From the NCBI GenBank assembly GCA_002368355.1, contig AP018281.1, positions 558,001 through 622,000 on the forward strand: a DNA stretch of 64,000 bases. The letters run 5' to 3'. The position numbers were made by a program, and so were the translations under genes. Positions 45,812 through 55,759 of this stretch are shown piece after piece (positions within the stretch are counted from its first letter, which is position 1; each line of letters starts with the position of its first letter). The notes under the pieces are model-generated. The model saw only the letters and a program-made list of their open reading frames with translations. It searched no databases and had not been told where the DNA came from. Origin of the DNA: Chondrocystis sp. NIES-4102 (GTDB lineage: Bacteria > Cyanobacteriota > Cyanobacteriia > Cyanobacteriales > Xenococcaceae).

Positions 45812-46488
45812 GTATTTAGGTACAGTAGTTTATTGCTTTTGGCAATACGCTAGAAGGCGCAGCTAACCCGTACTTGATAGCTTTTAGCTCTTAGCTCTTA
45901 GCAATACGCTTCTTGGCTAGAAGGTGCAGCTAATCCGTGTTTGATAACTTTTAACTTCTTAGCAATACGCTTCTCCTACCTACTACCTACTACCTACTAC
46001 CTACTACCTACTGACTCCTGACTCCTGACTCCTGACTCCTTTATTTACTAATCTAAATAGTTGCCATAGCCTATCTTTTATATAAAAACTATTAGCAAAG
46101 ATCTGACTTGAATAAATAAATTAAAATCAGATACAAAACTTAAATTTAATCTTTAATTGTTTAGTAGAATACATTTCGGGCTGATTATCTAGTATATTTT
46201 AAATTAAGTTCTTAATATAGCTTTAATGCAGTATTAAACCAAACGTCAGAAAATTTAAATAACTAATTTTAGATGAAAATAAATACTTATTTTGCTTACA
46301 AGTACATCATTGAATCTTGATTAACCGTTTTACTTGATATATATATAAAACCTACAAGGGAACAAAAAAAAAGTTTTGCTCAACTTATATTTTTTAATAG
46401 AACCTATAACTTGAGGGTTTAGGGCGGTTTTAAAATGATTAACTAGTAAAGTAATCTAAGTAAAGAATAAATATATAAATAGAAAAAA
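45812..46488. other. Long spacer with repeat modules on its left side
   Basis: The left part (45838-46042) is a repeat mosaic: two direct copies of a module of about 60 bp (45850-45911 and 45917-45972), then 'ctacctacta' and 'actcctg' heptamer runs. The right part (46050-46488) is AT-rich with no gene seen; it should hold the promoter of the ketopantoate-reductase-like gene. Confidence 0.6.
45850..45972. repeat. Direct duplication of a module of about 60 bp
   Basis: Both copies begin 'ctagaagg' followed by g/t-gcagctaa and end 'ttagcaatacgctt'. Copy 1 is 45850-45911 and copy 2 is 45917-45972. They differ by several substitutions and a short deletion, so the duplication is not recent. Confidence 0.75.
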
Positions 46489-47727
46489 ATGAATACCAAG
46501 AGTATCTTAATTGTTGGCGCAGGCTCAGTAGGATCGCTAATAGGAGCATCTCTGGTAAAAGCGAATTTAACAGTTACTTTTGTCGGGCGAAGTCAAAGCA
46601 ATTACACCAAAAAAATTAAGCAAGCGGGAATAACTTTATCCTATCCTTGGGGGGAAAAATATCGTATTTTACCCAATAATCCCCAGGTGCGCTTTGTTGA
46701 CACAGAGGAAGAACAAAAAGAAATATTTGATATTATCATTGTTGCGGTAAAGAGCAATAATTTAGCTGCGGTTGCGCCTTATATCCGTGATCATTCACAT
46801 AAAAATAGCTTAATTTTTCATGCTCAAAACGGTATACCCTATTGGTGGTTTGCTGGTAATAATTATTTAGCTTGTCTCGATGCCAATTTAGTAAGACAAA
46901 TCAAATCTCGTAATTACTTAAATGCTATTGATCCTGGTGGTAAAATTCTGAAATTATTAGGCGATCGCACTTTAGTCGGATGTGTGGTGAAAGCTCCCTG
47001 TGGCAAGACAAAACAAGGTTTAATAGAAGTTAAAAAACCTCCCAAAATGCTAGTAGGCTTAGTCAATGCTCAACAATATTGTTTTCAAAAGCCGACTATA
47101 CATTACCTATGCAGCCTGCTATCTAATCATGGCTTAACAACCAGTTATACAGAAAAAATTCGTACAGAAGTCTGTCAAAAACTAGCAATTAATCTAGCAA
47201 CAAATGTACTAGCTGCCTTAACAGGTTGTGCGATCGCCGAATTAACCGCTAATCCTCATGTTAACAATTTAATTGCCACAATCCTAGCTGAAATTAAACA
47301 AGTTTTTGTCACCTATGGCATAGAAAGATCCAATTTACCATCCGAAGAAAAGGTATATGATTACATAACAGAGCCAGGTAGCCAAAAACACTTACCTTCA
47401 CTAGCTCAAGATTTTGCTTGTCGTCAATTAGGGGAAATAAATTTAATTACTGCACCTGTAGAAATGGCAGAAATAGCAGGAATTAATACACCAATTATGG
47501 CAAGTTTAGCTAAATTACTGCAATTTGCACAAACCTACGCCCTCAACACCCCAAACAGTAAGTTCAACATTTTAACTTTTGAGCATCATTCGGGTTACTG
47601 TTTATTAAATAATGCTGTTTATCAAAGCCATGTTTTAGATAGATACAAAATATCTGAGTTAGTTGCTCATCTAATTCAAATCAATATTGCTGCAAGGAAT
47701 CTAAATTGTCAGCCAAGTGTTGCCTAA
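46489..47727 (+). CDS. Ketopantoate reductase (ApbA/PanE)-family protein, long form
   Basis: This NAD(P)-dependent reductase-like protein has 412 residues. The N-terminal motif 'ILIVGAGSVGSLIGASLVKA' (6-25) and 'FDIIIVAVKSNNLAAVAPYI' are the PanE Rossmann domain; 'EVCQKLAINLATNVLAALTG' carries the conserved Lys and Asn of the catalytic domain. Classic PanE has about 300 residues; this one has extra segments around 125-180 and a C-terminal extension of about 70. So it may act on another substrate. The DASS transporter gene follows after 36 bp on the same strand, suggesting joint expression. Confidence 0.8.
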   Translation: MNTKSILIVGAGSVGSLIGASLVKANLTVTFVGRSQSNYTKKIKQAGITLSYPWGEKYRILPNNPQVRFVDTEEEQKEIFDIIIVAVKSNNLAAVAPYIRDHSHKNSLIFHAQNGIPYWWFAGNNYLACLDANLVRQIKSRNYLNAIDPGGKILKLLGDRTLVGCVVKAPCGKTKQGLIEVKKPPKMLVGLVNAQQYCFQKPTIHYLCSLLSNHGLTTSYTEKIRTEVCQKLAINLATNVLAALTGCAIAELTANPHVNNLIATILAEIKQVFVTYGIERSNLPSEEKVYDYITEPGSQKHLPSLAQDFACRQLGEINLITAPVEMAEIAGINTPIMASLAKLLQFAQTYALNTPNSKFNILTFEHHSGYCLLNNAVYQSHVLDRYKISELVAHLIQINIAARNLNCQPSVA

Positions 47728-47763
47728 TTAAAGTACGCACTAAGTAATAAGATAAGAATAGAT

Positions 47764-49431
47764 TTGAGCAAACCAAAACCAGACAGAGCAACAATATTAT
47801 TGATGAGAGCCAAAAAAAATCAAAACAACTCTCAGCAAAATCTTACTTCCAATTTATTTAAACGCCCAAGACGTAAACCCAAATTTAGTTTTTCTCGTCA
47901 AGAAGCAGTCAAAATTGGGGGAAAAAACAAAAAGTTTTCTTCTTCATTTAATGATAAATTCGGTATCCTGCTTTTCCTGCTAGTATCTGCTGTTGTTCAA
48001 AAGTTTTATTCCCTAACAAAAGTCAGCCCTCGTCAGATCATAGCCATACTTTTACCAATTCTCTTAGGGGCTATAGTTTGGTTTACTCCCCCTCCTGATG
48101 GAATAGATCAAAAGGCTTGGCATTTACTCGCTATTTTTTTAGCAACTATTATTAGTTTTATTATCAAACCTCTACCTCTTGGCTTAATAGCTATGAGTGC
48201 CTTAGTCTGGTGTGTCATCACCAACACTTTAGAATTAGATCAGGGGTTGAGTGGTTTTAGTAGCACAACTTCCTGGCTCACCCTAAGTTCATTTTTGATC
48301 GCCAGAGCAATTATCAAAACAGGTTTAGCTACTCGCATTGCCTATTTATTCATGACATTTTTAGGCAAAAATACTTTAGCTTTAAGTTACGGTTTATTAG
48401 CTACAGATTTAGTTCTTTCACCTGGAATTCCTAGTGGTAATGCAAGAGCAGGCGGTGTAATTTTTCCCATAGTCAAGTCACTATCTAGTATCTATGATAG
48501 TCAACCCCATGATGGTACTGCCAATCGCATTGGAACTTTTTTGATGCAGACGGGATATCAAGGTACTCAAATTACAACATCAATGTTTTTGACTGCAATG
48601 GTTGCCAATCCTTTTATGGCTGAATTTGCTGGTGAAATGGGTATTAAAATTGATTGGATCACCTGGGCTTTGGCTGCTTTAATACCTGGAAGTATTTGTT
48701 TACTAGCAATGCCGATAATTGTTTATCGTTGCTCTCCACCAGAGCTTAAAAAAACTCCTGAAGCTCGTTATCTGGCAAAAAGTCAGCTAGCAGCAATGGG
48801 AAAAATCAAGCAAGCAGAATTATTTACCCTGGCTATTTTAATTATCTTATTATTACTTTGGACTTTTGGTAATCGATTTTTCGCCATAGAAAGTGCAACC
48901 ACCGCATTAATTGGCATAGTTTTGTTGTTATTTAGTAGAGTTTTAACTTGGAATGATATTGTAGAAGAGCGTCAAGCTTGGGATATTTTTATTTGGTTTT
49001 CCATTCTCTTGATGTTGGCAACCAATCTTTATCGACTGGGATTGATTTCTTGGGCGAGTCAATCTTTTAGTCAGATTCTCGGTGATTTAGCTTGGCAGCC
49101 AGCTTTCTTAATTTTTAGTTTAATATCTTTTTATAATAGTTACTTTTTTGCCAGTAAGACAGCATTAGTAAGTGCAATGTATCCAGCTTTGTTGCCTATT
49201 GCCCTATCTTTTGGCACTCCACCAATGTATGCAGCTTTAACCCTGGCTTTCTTTATGAACTTATCGGGATGTTTAACCCATTATGCAACAGCCGAAGCTC
49301 CCATTTATTATAGTGCAGGTTATATTAATGCCAGTACTTGGTGTAGAGTAGGATTCCTTTTGAGTTTGGTTTATATACCTGTGTGGCTGGGCGTTGGGGG
49401 ATTTTGGTGGCATATGTTGGGTTTATTTTAA
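47764..49431 (+). CDS. DASS-family anion:sodium symporter
   Basis: This polytopic transporter of 555 residues belongs to the divalent anion:Na+ symporter family (dicarboxylate/sulfate). After a basic, Ser/Asn-rich cytoplasmic N-terminus (about 1-65), about 12 helices follow. Recognisable parts are 'GLSGFSSTTSWLTLSSFLIA' and 'SPGIPSGNARAGGVIFPIVK', the first substrate/sodium-binding region, then 'NLSGCLTHYATAEAPIYYSA', the second. The start is probably TTG at 47764, with ATG at 47803 as alternative. It follows the PanE-like gene, and its 3' end overlaps the convergent gene by 9 bp. The substrate is not predictable beyond the class. Confidence 0.88.
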   Translation: MSKPKPDRATILLMRAKKNQNNSQQNLTSNLFKRPRRKPKFSFSRQEAVKIGGKNKKFSSSFNDKFGILLFLLVSAVVQKFYSLTKVSPRQIIAILLPILLGAIVWFTPPPDGIDQKAWHLLAIFLATIISFIIKPLPLGLIAMSALVWCVITNTLELDQGLSGFSSTTSWLTLSSFLIARAIIKTGLATRIAYLFMTFLGKNTLALSYGLLATDLVLSPGIPSGNARAGGVIFPIVKSLSSIYDSQPHDGTANRIGTFLMQTGYQGTQITTSMFLTAMVANPFMAEFAGEMGIKIDWITWALAALIPGSICLLAMPIIVYRCSPPELKKTPEARYLAKSQLAAMGKIKQAELFTLAILIILLLLWTFGNRFFAIESATTALIGIVLLLFSRVLTWNDIVEERQAWDIFIWFSILLMLATNLYRLGLISWASQSFSQILGDLAWQPAFLIFSLISFYNSYFFASKTALVSAMYPALLPIALSFGTPPMYAALTLAFFMNLSGCLTHYATAEAPIYYSAGYINASTWCRVGFLLSLVYIPVWLGVGGFWWHMLGLF

Positions 49432-50889
49432 GGATATTCTACTTTTTTTTTGTTCAAGTAAGACGAAATCATAACCAGTTCCAGATTTATTGCCAGGTTG
49501 TACTTTAATTAAAGTTCCCTGCATATTGCGATCGCCTGAAGGTAAAAATTGGATGGGTTTGGTTGCCCCTGGTGTTGTAAATAAAGGATTGCTTAGTGTT
49601 ATATCTATTGCCTCGCGAGTCACCCCTGTTTTTAAAGCTGCAATTATTGCTTCGGTTGCATCATATGCCATTGCAGTTCTCCAATTAATCGCTCCTTTCC
49701 AGAGTTTTTGAGCATCGAGATCAAAAGTATTATTAATACGAGCGTGAGGATACCAAGCAGCAGATATTACCATCCCATTAACGTCTTTTTGCCCTTGAGC
49801 TAAGGTGGCGTAAGTATTGAGGGAATGACTACCCAATAAAGTTAATCTATTTTGATTGGCTTGGGCAATTGCAATAGCAGAGTTGACATTACGAATGGAA
49901 GGAGCGAGGAAAAGAGCGTCTGCACCACTGCTAATCATTTGAGAAGGAATTTCGCTAGGGTTAAAATTGGCAGCAGCAAAATCACAGGGGGCTGATATGA
50001 TATTTGCTCCACGGTTATATACTGCCCAGGTAAACTCTTTTTGGAAAGATTTGCTAACCTCCGACTCAGAATCTACACAGATAGCTATATTCTTTTTACC
50101 AGCAACTTCTATTGCATAATCAACCAAACTTTCCGATAAGGCTCTGGTGTTGGGAGTGGTGCGAAAAACATAATCGCCTATTTCCGATAAGCCTTCTGCC
50201 GAGCTTGTGGGCGTTATCATTACTAATTTCCCTGCTTGATAAATAGGAGCAGCAGCTAGGGAAGCATTACTATCATTGTGTCCGATTACGGCTAAAATTT
50301 CCTTATCTTTAACAAATTCTCTGGCAATTTCCAGGGCGATCGCTGGATCATTATCATCATTGGCAATTTTTACCGCCATCAATCTCCCATTTATCCCGCC
50401 GTTACGATTAATTCTGGTTTGTGCTTGAGCAACTCCTCGAAGTATTTCTTTAGCTACATCTAAATTTCCTCCAATTGGTACACTTGTTCCTATTGTTAAT
50501 GGGTCACCTTGTAATTTAGCTAAAGAGTTATTCCAATATATTAAGGTTTCAGGATCGTTAGATTGGCTTTTTAAGGAATTTTGGAACTGTTGTAGAGCAG
50601 TTTTATAGTCTTGGGAGGCATAGGCTTGGATACCAGCTTGTTTACTAGAAGTCATGTTTGCACGAATCAAAATGCGATCGCCCAGGCTAGTTCGATTTTT
50701 TGGCGACTCTAGATTCTTATTACCTTGAGTTATATTTACAACTGAATTTAGTTTTGACTTAAATTTATCTGAAAACTCAACATTGCTATTGTTTAAGAGT
50801 ACAATTAATGGTGCTAATAAACATAGTATTAATACGTAAACTAGCAATACGGTATTTTTTTGGTTGATTTTCAGCTTCTTCTTAAACAT
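49423..50889 (-). CDS. Membrane-anchored type 1 periplasmic-binding-like protein
   Basis: This 488-residue protein has an N-terminal membrane helix (about 13-33), a linker with a TPR-like helical pair (about 80-122, 'QAGIQAYASQDYKTALQQFQ'), and a branched-chain amino-acid-type periplasmic ligand-binding domain (about 130-470). Signatures are 'GVAQAQTRINRNGGINGRLM', 'VIGHNDSNASLAAAPIYQAG' and 'AYDATEAIIAALKTG'. No ABC permease or ATPase is nearby, so it is more likely a sensor or an orphan receptor than a transport component. Its last codons overlap the convergent transporter gene. Confidence 0.85.
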   Translation of the reverse strand: MFKKKLKINQKNTVLLVYVLILCLLAPLIVLLNNSNVEFSDKFKSKLNSVVNITQGNKNLESPKNRTSLGDRILIRANMTSSKQAGIQAYASQDYKTALQQFQNSLKSQSNDPETLIYWNNSLAKLQGDPLTIGTSVPIGGNLDVAKEILRGVAQAQTRINRNGGINGRLMAVKIANDDNDPAIALEIAREFVKDKEILAVIGHNDSNASLAAAPIYQAGKLVMITPTSSAEGLSEIGDYVFRTTPNTRALSESLVDYAIEVAGKKNIAICVDSESEVSKSFQKEFTWAVYNRGANIISAPCDFAAANFNPSEIPSQMISSGADALFLAPSIRNVNSAIAIAQANQNRLTLLGSHSLNTYATLAQGQKDVNGMVISAAWYPHARINNTFDLDAQKLWKGAINWRTAMAYDATEAIIAALKTGVTREAIDITLSNPLFTTPGATKPIQFLPSGDRNMQGTLIKVQPGNKSGTGYDFVLLEQKKSRISLK

Positions 50890-50939
50890 TTAATCGCTTT
50901 CCTCTCCAGCCAAGTATATTTATCCTAAAGATACATCGG

Positions 50940-51020
50940 TGATTGTAATAAGTTAGGATCGCTCATTGGAAGTGTTAACCCGTGCAAGGGTGACGGAAGC
51001 CCGTGGTCGCGTCACTTGAA
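50940..51020. other. GC-richer palindromic patch in spacer
   Basis: Within an AT-rich spacer, about 50960-51018 is clearly richer in G+C and contains GTGACG/CGTCAC as an inverted repeat across 14 nt, beside 'cccgtgcaaggg'. It resembles the mobile palindromes elsewhere in the window but has no second copy that I could find here. Confidence 0.4.
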
Positions 51021-51124
51021 TTTAACCTTGATTTAAATAATTGATCTTAAAATTGGATCACTTGTTACAGATTTATACTACTGTGTAACCTAGAATTTCA
51101 ATTATATTTAGAATTTTATTATAT

Positions 51125-51931
51125 TTATTTCCTGCAAAACTCCCAATCACAGGAATTACCAGTTACCTCAGACTGTAAAATATGAGTCACTGCATCTAAA
51201 AAACCTAGTTCTTTATTTTCCTCCTGCACCACAAATTCAATTAAAACCTCTACTTTATGTGGATAGTCTTGGAGTTGATGGCTCTGAATTGATGTTAAAT
51301 TAATATTTTTACTAGTGAGCGATCGCCATAATTTATTTAATACTCTGCTTTCATCCACTGCATAACAATTGACACGCAGCATATATGTAATAGCTGGTTG
51401 GGAGGTAACAGCTAATGGCTGATACTGTACTTGTAGCTTTTTTGTTTCACTTAGAGATGGAGAATTCGCATTTGTACCAAAAGTGCTAATGTGAGGTTTC
51501 GAGTGAGCCGCATGGCGATCGCTTTGGTTTTGGAATACTTGTACCATAGGACGAAGTAAAAGATTTGCCCCCACCACTGCTGCCGTACTAAAATAAGCCT
51601 GGGGTAAATGTCCTGCACCTACTAAAGATCCGATCGCTGCTGCACACCAAAGAGTTGCTGCGGTATTAATTCCCCTAACACTAGCACCATCACGTAAAAT
51701 AACACCACCACCAAGAAATCCAATACCTGACACTACTTGTGCAGCGATCCTAGTTGGACTAGCATCTCCAGGAGTCATCACAGAAAGCATCACAAACATA
51801 GCTGCGCCCAGGGTTACTAGTACATTAGTCTTTAAAACAGAGCGAGTTTTTAGCCATTGTCGTTCAATACCTATTCCCATTCCTAACATAAACGCAATGG
51901 TCAAGCGAATGCCAAAATCAATCCAAGTCAT
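51125..51931 (-). CDS. MgtC/SapB-family membrane protein
   Basis: This 268-residue protein has five N-terminal helices (about 5-135) with 'DFGIRLTIAFMLGMGIGIER' and 'RIAAQVVSGIGFLGGGVILR', the MgtC signature with GxxFLGGGVI, followed by 'VRGINTAATLWCAAAIGSLV'. A soluble C-terminal ACT-like domain (about 175-268) carries 'YMLRVNCYAVDESRVLNKLW'. The family is linked to low-magnesium adaptation and virulence in other bacteria; the role in cyanobacteria is not settled. The long upstream spacer shows no recognisable Mg riboswitch. Confidence 0.9.
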   Translation of the reverse strand: MTWIDFGIRLTIAFMLGMGIGIERQWLKTRSVLKTNVLVTLGAAMFVMLSVMTPGDASPTRIAAQVVSGIGFLGGGVILRDGASVRGINTAATLWCAAAIGSLVGAGHLPQAYFSTAAVVGANLLLRPMVQVFQNQSDRHAAHSKPHISTFGTNANSPSLSETKKLQVQYQPLAVTSQPAITYMLRVNCYAVDESRVLNKLWRSLTSKNINLTSIQSHQLQDYPHKVEVLIEFVVQEENKELGFLDAVTHILQSEVTGNSCDWEFCRK

Positions 51932-52571
51932 TGCTGCTATTTTTCAATCTTTTATTGATTATCAAATTATTAATAATGGCTTGCTTGCAGCTAATTAGTT
52001 ATCATCAAGCTCTATTTTTAAATATTAGAAATTAAGATTATCTCGTTTCTCAATGAATTTAAAATAACCTGAAGTATTATATCTCTTGGCATAATAATTC
52101 AGGTTAACTAAAGATTAACAAATCAGCAGTTATCCATCGCTATTTATCTTATATATTTGATTGAGGCAGAAGATAAATTCATCTTAAATCATTATTTAAA
52201 TCTAATAATAATTAATTCCTGTCAGCAATCAGTTCTTAGTAATTAGATAAAATATAATTAAATATATTGCCATAATCTTCAAGGCGAAGAGAGCAAAAAT
52301 TTGACTCTGATCTATTTATAAGGCGGTGGCTAATATTAGTTTTCGATTTGTACTAAAAACCTTAGAATATATAATTGTAAGGGTTTTAAAAAAGATTTTT
52401 AACTATATTTGGTATATAAATTTCCCTGCTCTCATTTTCTACACTTAACATTTTTAGACAACAAAAAAAGAGGAATAAAACAATAATCTATTCCTCATCA
52501 ATTAAACTAAAAATAAATAGTAGACTCAATTAATCAAAAATACTTTGATAAAACCATTAATCGTAAGACTA
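51932..52571. other. AT-rich spacer, one terminator only
   Basis: About 640 bp of AT-rich sequence between two leftward genes, holding the mgtC-like promoter and, near its right end, the nfu terminator (52463-52496). No open frame with coding character or repeat is seen. Confidence 0.55.
52463..52496 (-). terminator. Intrinsic terminator of nfu
   Basis: Read leftward, GAGGAATA pairs perfectly with TATTCCTC across an 11-nt loop and is followed by seven U residues (A-run 52463-52469 on the + strand). It lies about 75 bp past the nfu stop. Confidence 0.88.
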
Positions 52572-52808
52572 CTAAAATACTTGTTCCACTTCTACAATTT
52601 CGGGAATTTTTTCTCTTAATCGACGCTCAATCCCCATTTTAAGAGTCATAGCAGAACTAGGACAAGAACCACAAGCACCTTGTAATTTCAATTTAACAAT
52701 CGGTCCTTCAATCTCTGCAAGTTCAACGTTGCCACCGTCAGCCATCAAATAAGGACGTAGTTCGTCTAAAACAGTTTCCACATTATCTTTAGTTAATGCT
52801 AATGCCAT
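52572..52808 (-). CDS. nfu: NifU-like iron-sulfur scaffold protein (Nfu)
   Basis: This 78-residue protein is essentially the C-terminal NifU domain. It holds the CxxC motif Cys46-Gly-Ser-Cys49 in '[20 protein letters not shown]' and the family opening '[20 protein letters not shown]'. The short stand-alone form is the main Fe-S scaffold of cyanobacteria and delivers clusters, including for photosystem I. It is monocistronic, reads leftward and has a strong terminator. Confidence 0.95.
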   Translation of the reverse strand: MALALTKDNVETVLDELRPYLMADGGNVELAEIEGPIVKLKLQGACGSCPSSAMTLKMGIERRLREKIPEIVEVEQVF

Positions 52809-52991
52809 AGTTTGTTTAGTTGATTTATAAGTATTGCTATTATATTGATACTAGCTTGAAGAAGCACAAAAGTTACGCGATCGCTGCTGGTTTTAACAAT
52901 TTAGTTTCAAAAAACCTAAATTCAGTGGTTAATTGACCATCATTTGTACTAATAGATTCGATAATTTGATGTTTGGGAACATAAGATTTTC

Positions 52992-53285
52992 CTAACTTTT
53001 GCTAACTTTCCTTAAGTCGTTTAACTTTAAGAGCATTAGAGAAACTCCATTGTAACCAATAAAAATGCAACCTTCTCCACTATCAAGATATTTAGTATTA
53101 ATCACAAATGCCATAAGTCCGATTATACGATTTACTTGACTAATTTCTGTTGCGCGAATTTTATAATTAACACCCATATCGTCTTCAATTGCACCAGACG
53201 CATCTTCTTTGCCAAAAGTCAAAGAATTATTGCCATAAGCTTTTTCAAAACTATTGTGTTTACGATAAGTGATAACGTCTCTCAT
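52992..53285 (-). CDS. Hypothetical protein, probable N-terminally eroded gene
   Basis: From the first ATG this reads 97 residues, but the frame stays open upstream to 53387 with protein-like sequence: 'NEVYTVGIKVNSDLSVEVNG' then 'IKNKKVAESVYNHMRDV'. No ATG, GTG or TTG lies in that upstream part, so either a rare start is used or the start codon has been lost. The visible part ('NSLTFGKEDASGAIEDDMGV', 'GLMAFVINTKYLDSGEGCIF') is alpha/beta-like. I do not recognise a family. The region between nfu and the pentapeptide gene looks like accessory DNA. Confidence 0.45.
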   Translation of the reverse strand: MRDVITYRKHNSFEKAYGNNSLTFGKEDASGAIEDDMGVNYKIRATEISQVNRIIGLMAFVINTKYLDSGEGCIFIGYNGVSLMLLKLNDLRKVSKS

Positions 53286-53387
53286 GTGATTGTAGACACT
53301 TTCAGCAACCTTCTTATTCTTAATACCATTAACTTCTACAGATAAATCACTGTTGACTTTTATACCTACTGTGTATACTTCGTTTGC

Positions 53388-53775
53388 TTATTTTATTTCT
53401 AACTTAGCAGTGTAACCAAGGAAATCACTATCTCAAGTGTAACGGTTTTCGTAGGCAACGCGTATTACCTGTAATACATTGGTTTTAACGCTTTCCTTCT
53501 CCTTGTCTAGTTTAGAAAAATTTTTATCAACAACTCTAAATAAATTTCTTTGTCAACTTTTGCTCAACATTACCTAAAATATAAAATCAAAACATATAAA
53601 TAAGTCTGTAGGCAATATAATATCAAATGCTGTCACTTGTATTTAAACTACACATAAAAATTATATATAAGATTTGCTTAATATTTTAATTAAATTACTT
53701 ATTAATTAGTCTCACAAGATTCTCAAATTTTATTTCTACAATTATGCAATCCTTAATTATTAAGCGTCAATAATT
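53388..53775. other. AT-rich spacer before pentapeptide gene
   Basis: No gene is seen. One short GC-richer patch lies at 53430-53470 ('cgtaggcaacgcgtattacc'). The promoter of the pentapeptide-repeat gene should lie near 53690-53770. Confidence 0.5.
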
Positions 53776-54309
53776 ATGAAAGCAATACAAATACTGAATC
53801 AATACCGCCAAGGTAAAATAGATTTTCAGGGTGCAAGTTTACATTCAATTGATTTACAAGCTGCTAATCTCACGCGCATCAACTTAGCTCAAGCAGATTT
53901 GAGCAATGCTAACTTAAGTAATATAGATTTAAGTGGTGCTTGTTTACAACAAGCAAATTTAACCAATGCCAATTTGAGTAACGCAACTTTAGTAGGTGCT
54001 AATTTAGGAGAAATCAATTTAATTGGTGCAGATTTAGAGAATGCGGATCTTAGAGGTGCAGATCTAAGTGGTGCTGATTTGCGTTGTGCTAATTTACACA
54101 AAGCAGACTTATGTAGTGCAAATCTCACTGATGTTGATCTAAGTGGGGCAGATTTAACCAATGCTGATTTAACTGACGCTCAACTAGCGGGTACAGATCT
54201 TACTGTAGCTGATACTCAAGGAGCAAATCTAAATCAGGTAAGCTGGAATGGCGGTGAAAGAAAACAAGAATACACATCCCACAATTGGGTTACTTGGTCG
54301 GGTAAATAG
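53776..54309 (+). CDS. Pentapeptide-repeat protein
   Basis: This 177-residue protein contains about 27 tandem A(D/N)LxX pentapeptides between residues 18 and 155, for example 'ADLSNANLSNIDLSGACLQQ' and 'ADLENADLRGADLSGADLRC'. Such repeats fold into a right-handed quadrilateral beta helix. The N-terminal 'MKAIQILNQYRQGKIDFQGA' cap is common in cyanobacterial members. There is no signal peptide or membrane helix, so it is cytoplasmic. The function is unknown; DNA mimicry is known only for some other family members. Confidence 0.95.
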   Translation: MKAIQILNQYRQGKIDFQGASLHSIDLQAANLTRINLAQADLSNANLSNIDLSGACLQQANLTNANLSNATLVGANLGEINLIGADLENADLRGADLSGADLRCANLHKADLCSANLTDVDLSGADLTNADLTDAQLAGTDLTVADTQGANLNQVSWNGGERKQEYTSHNWVTWSGK

Positions 54310-54376
54310 TCTAAAATTTCTGTGAGAAATTAAATTTTTTACCCATTACCTGTTACTTCTTACCTACTACCTTATT

Positions 54377-55474
54377 TCAGTTACCAGTTAAAGTTTTACA
54401 CTGTGCCTGATTATAAAGAAGGCGATCGCATAACACTAAAGCAACCATTGCCTCAACCATAGGTACTGCGCGAGGGAGGACACAAGGATCATGGCGACCT
54501 TTTGCTGCTAGTACAGTTGTTTCCCCAGTTTTAGTAACTGTTTTCTGTTCCTTACCAATAGTGGCTGTGGGTTTAAAAGCGACTCGAATAACAATATTTT
54601 CGCCATTAGAAATACCACCTTGTACTCCCCCTGAACGGTTGGATACTGTACGTGTTTGACCATCAGCAGTGATATAAAACTCATCATTATGTTCACTACC
54701 AGTCATAGTTGTGCCTGCAAAACCCGATCCAATTTCAAAACCTTTAGTAGCAGGTAGAGACATCACACCCTTAGCTAAATCCGCCTCTAACTTATCAAAA
54801 ACAGGATCACCCAAACCTTTAGGGACGTTACGAGCAACACATTCAACTACACCGCCCAAAGAATCCTGATCTTTCCTTGCCAAATCAATACGCTCAATCA
54901 TGATTTCGGCACATTCAGCATCGGGACAGCGAACCATATTACTTTCTACTTGTTCCAAGGTAACAGTACTCGGATCAACTTGTGCTTCTATATCCTTGAT
55001 ACTTTTTACATAACCAACAATTTCCACTCCAGCGACTTGGTGGAGAATTTTTTTAGCGATCGCTCCTGCTGCCACTCTACCAATAGTTTCCCTCGCAGAA
55101 GAACGCCCCCCACCTTTCCAATTACGAATACCATACTTAGCATCATAGGTAGCATCAGCATGAGAAGGACGATATTTAACTGCCATCTCATCATAATCTT
55201 GTGAACGAGCATCCTTATTGCGTACTAAAATGGCGATCGGTGTACCTGTAGTTTTCCCTTCAAACACCCCTGAAATAATTTCACAGGTATCACTTTCTTT
55301 TCTGGGAGTTGTAATTCTACTTTGTCCTGGTTTTCTGCGATCTAGTTCTACTTGAATCTCTGCTTCGCTAATTTCAAGTTGGGGGGGACAACCATCAATT
55401 ACCACTCCCACACCACCACCGTGAGACTCCCCAAAGGTTGTAATGCGAAATAGATGTCCGAATGTGTTACCCAT
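54377..55474 (-). CDS. aroC: Chorismate synthase
   Basis: AroC converts EPSP to chorismate with reduced FMN, the last step of the shikimate pathway. The 365 residues match the family. '[20 protein letters not shown]' contains the first signature, '[20 protein letters not shown]' the second, and '[20 protein letters not shown]' the third. It is monocistronic and reads leftward; a 'cattacctgttacttcttacc' repeat remnant lies just past its stop. Confidence 0.97.
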   Translation of the reverse strand: MGNTFGHLFRITTFGESHGGGVGVVIDGCPPQLEISEAEIQVELDRRKPGQSRITTPRKESDTCEIISGVFEGKTTGTPIAILVRNKDARSQDYDEMAVKYRPSHADATYDAKYGIRNWKGGGRSSARETIGRVAAGAIAKKILHQVAGVEIVGYVKSIKDIEAQVDPSTVTLEQVESNMVRCPDAECAEIMIERIDLARKDQDSLGGVVECVARNVPKGLGDPVFDKLEADLAKGVMSLPATKGFEIGSGFAGTTMTGSEHNDEFYITADGQTRTVSNRSGGVQGGISNGENIVIRVAFKPTATIGKEQKTVTKTGETTVLAAKGRHDPCVLPRAVPMVEAMVALVLCDRLLYNQAQCKTLTGN

Positions 55475-55759
55475 AATCCTGTTGCTATATTTGTTAAGGC
55501 GATTTGTATTTTATCGCAACTTACTAACTTAATTACTGATGTGTTAAAGATTACCTATCAGTGGCAATTTGGGAAAGATAAAAGAGACAAGATTACTTTA
55601 TCCTGCCCTAACAGATGTATAGAGTACATTACACTAACATTTACAGATAAATATGATTCATCTGCGATCGCCTTTGGGTGTCACTAATTATTTAATTTCA
55701 TCAATCCTTTTCCTTTCAACAAATTTATAGATTTAGTAACATTAGTATTTGGCAAATTT

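Noticed and set aside
53889-54161. 90-residue antisense ORF in the pentapeptide gene
   Set aside because: It is a shadow of the repetitive codon pattern; the Ala/Ser/Pro/Leu/Lys composition mirrors the A(D/N)LxX repeat on the other strand.
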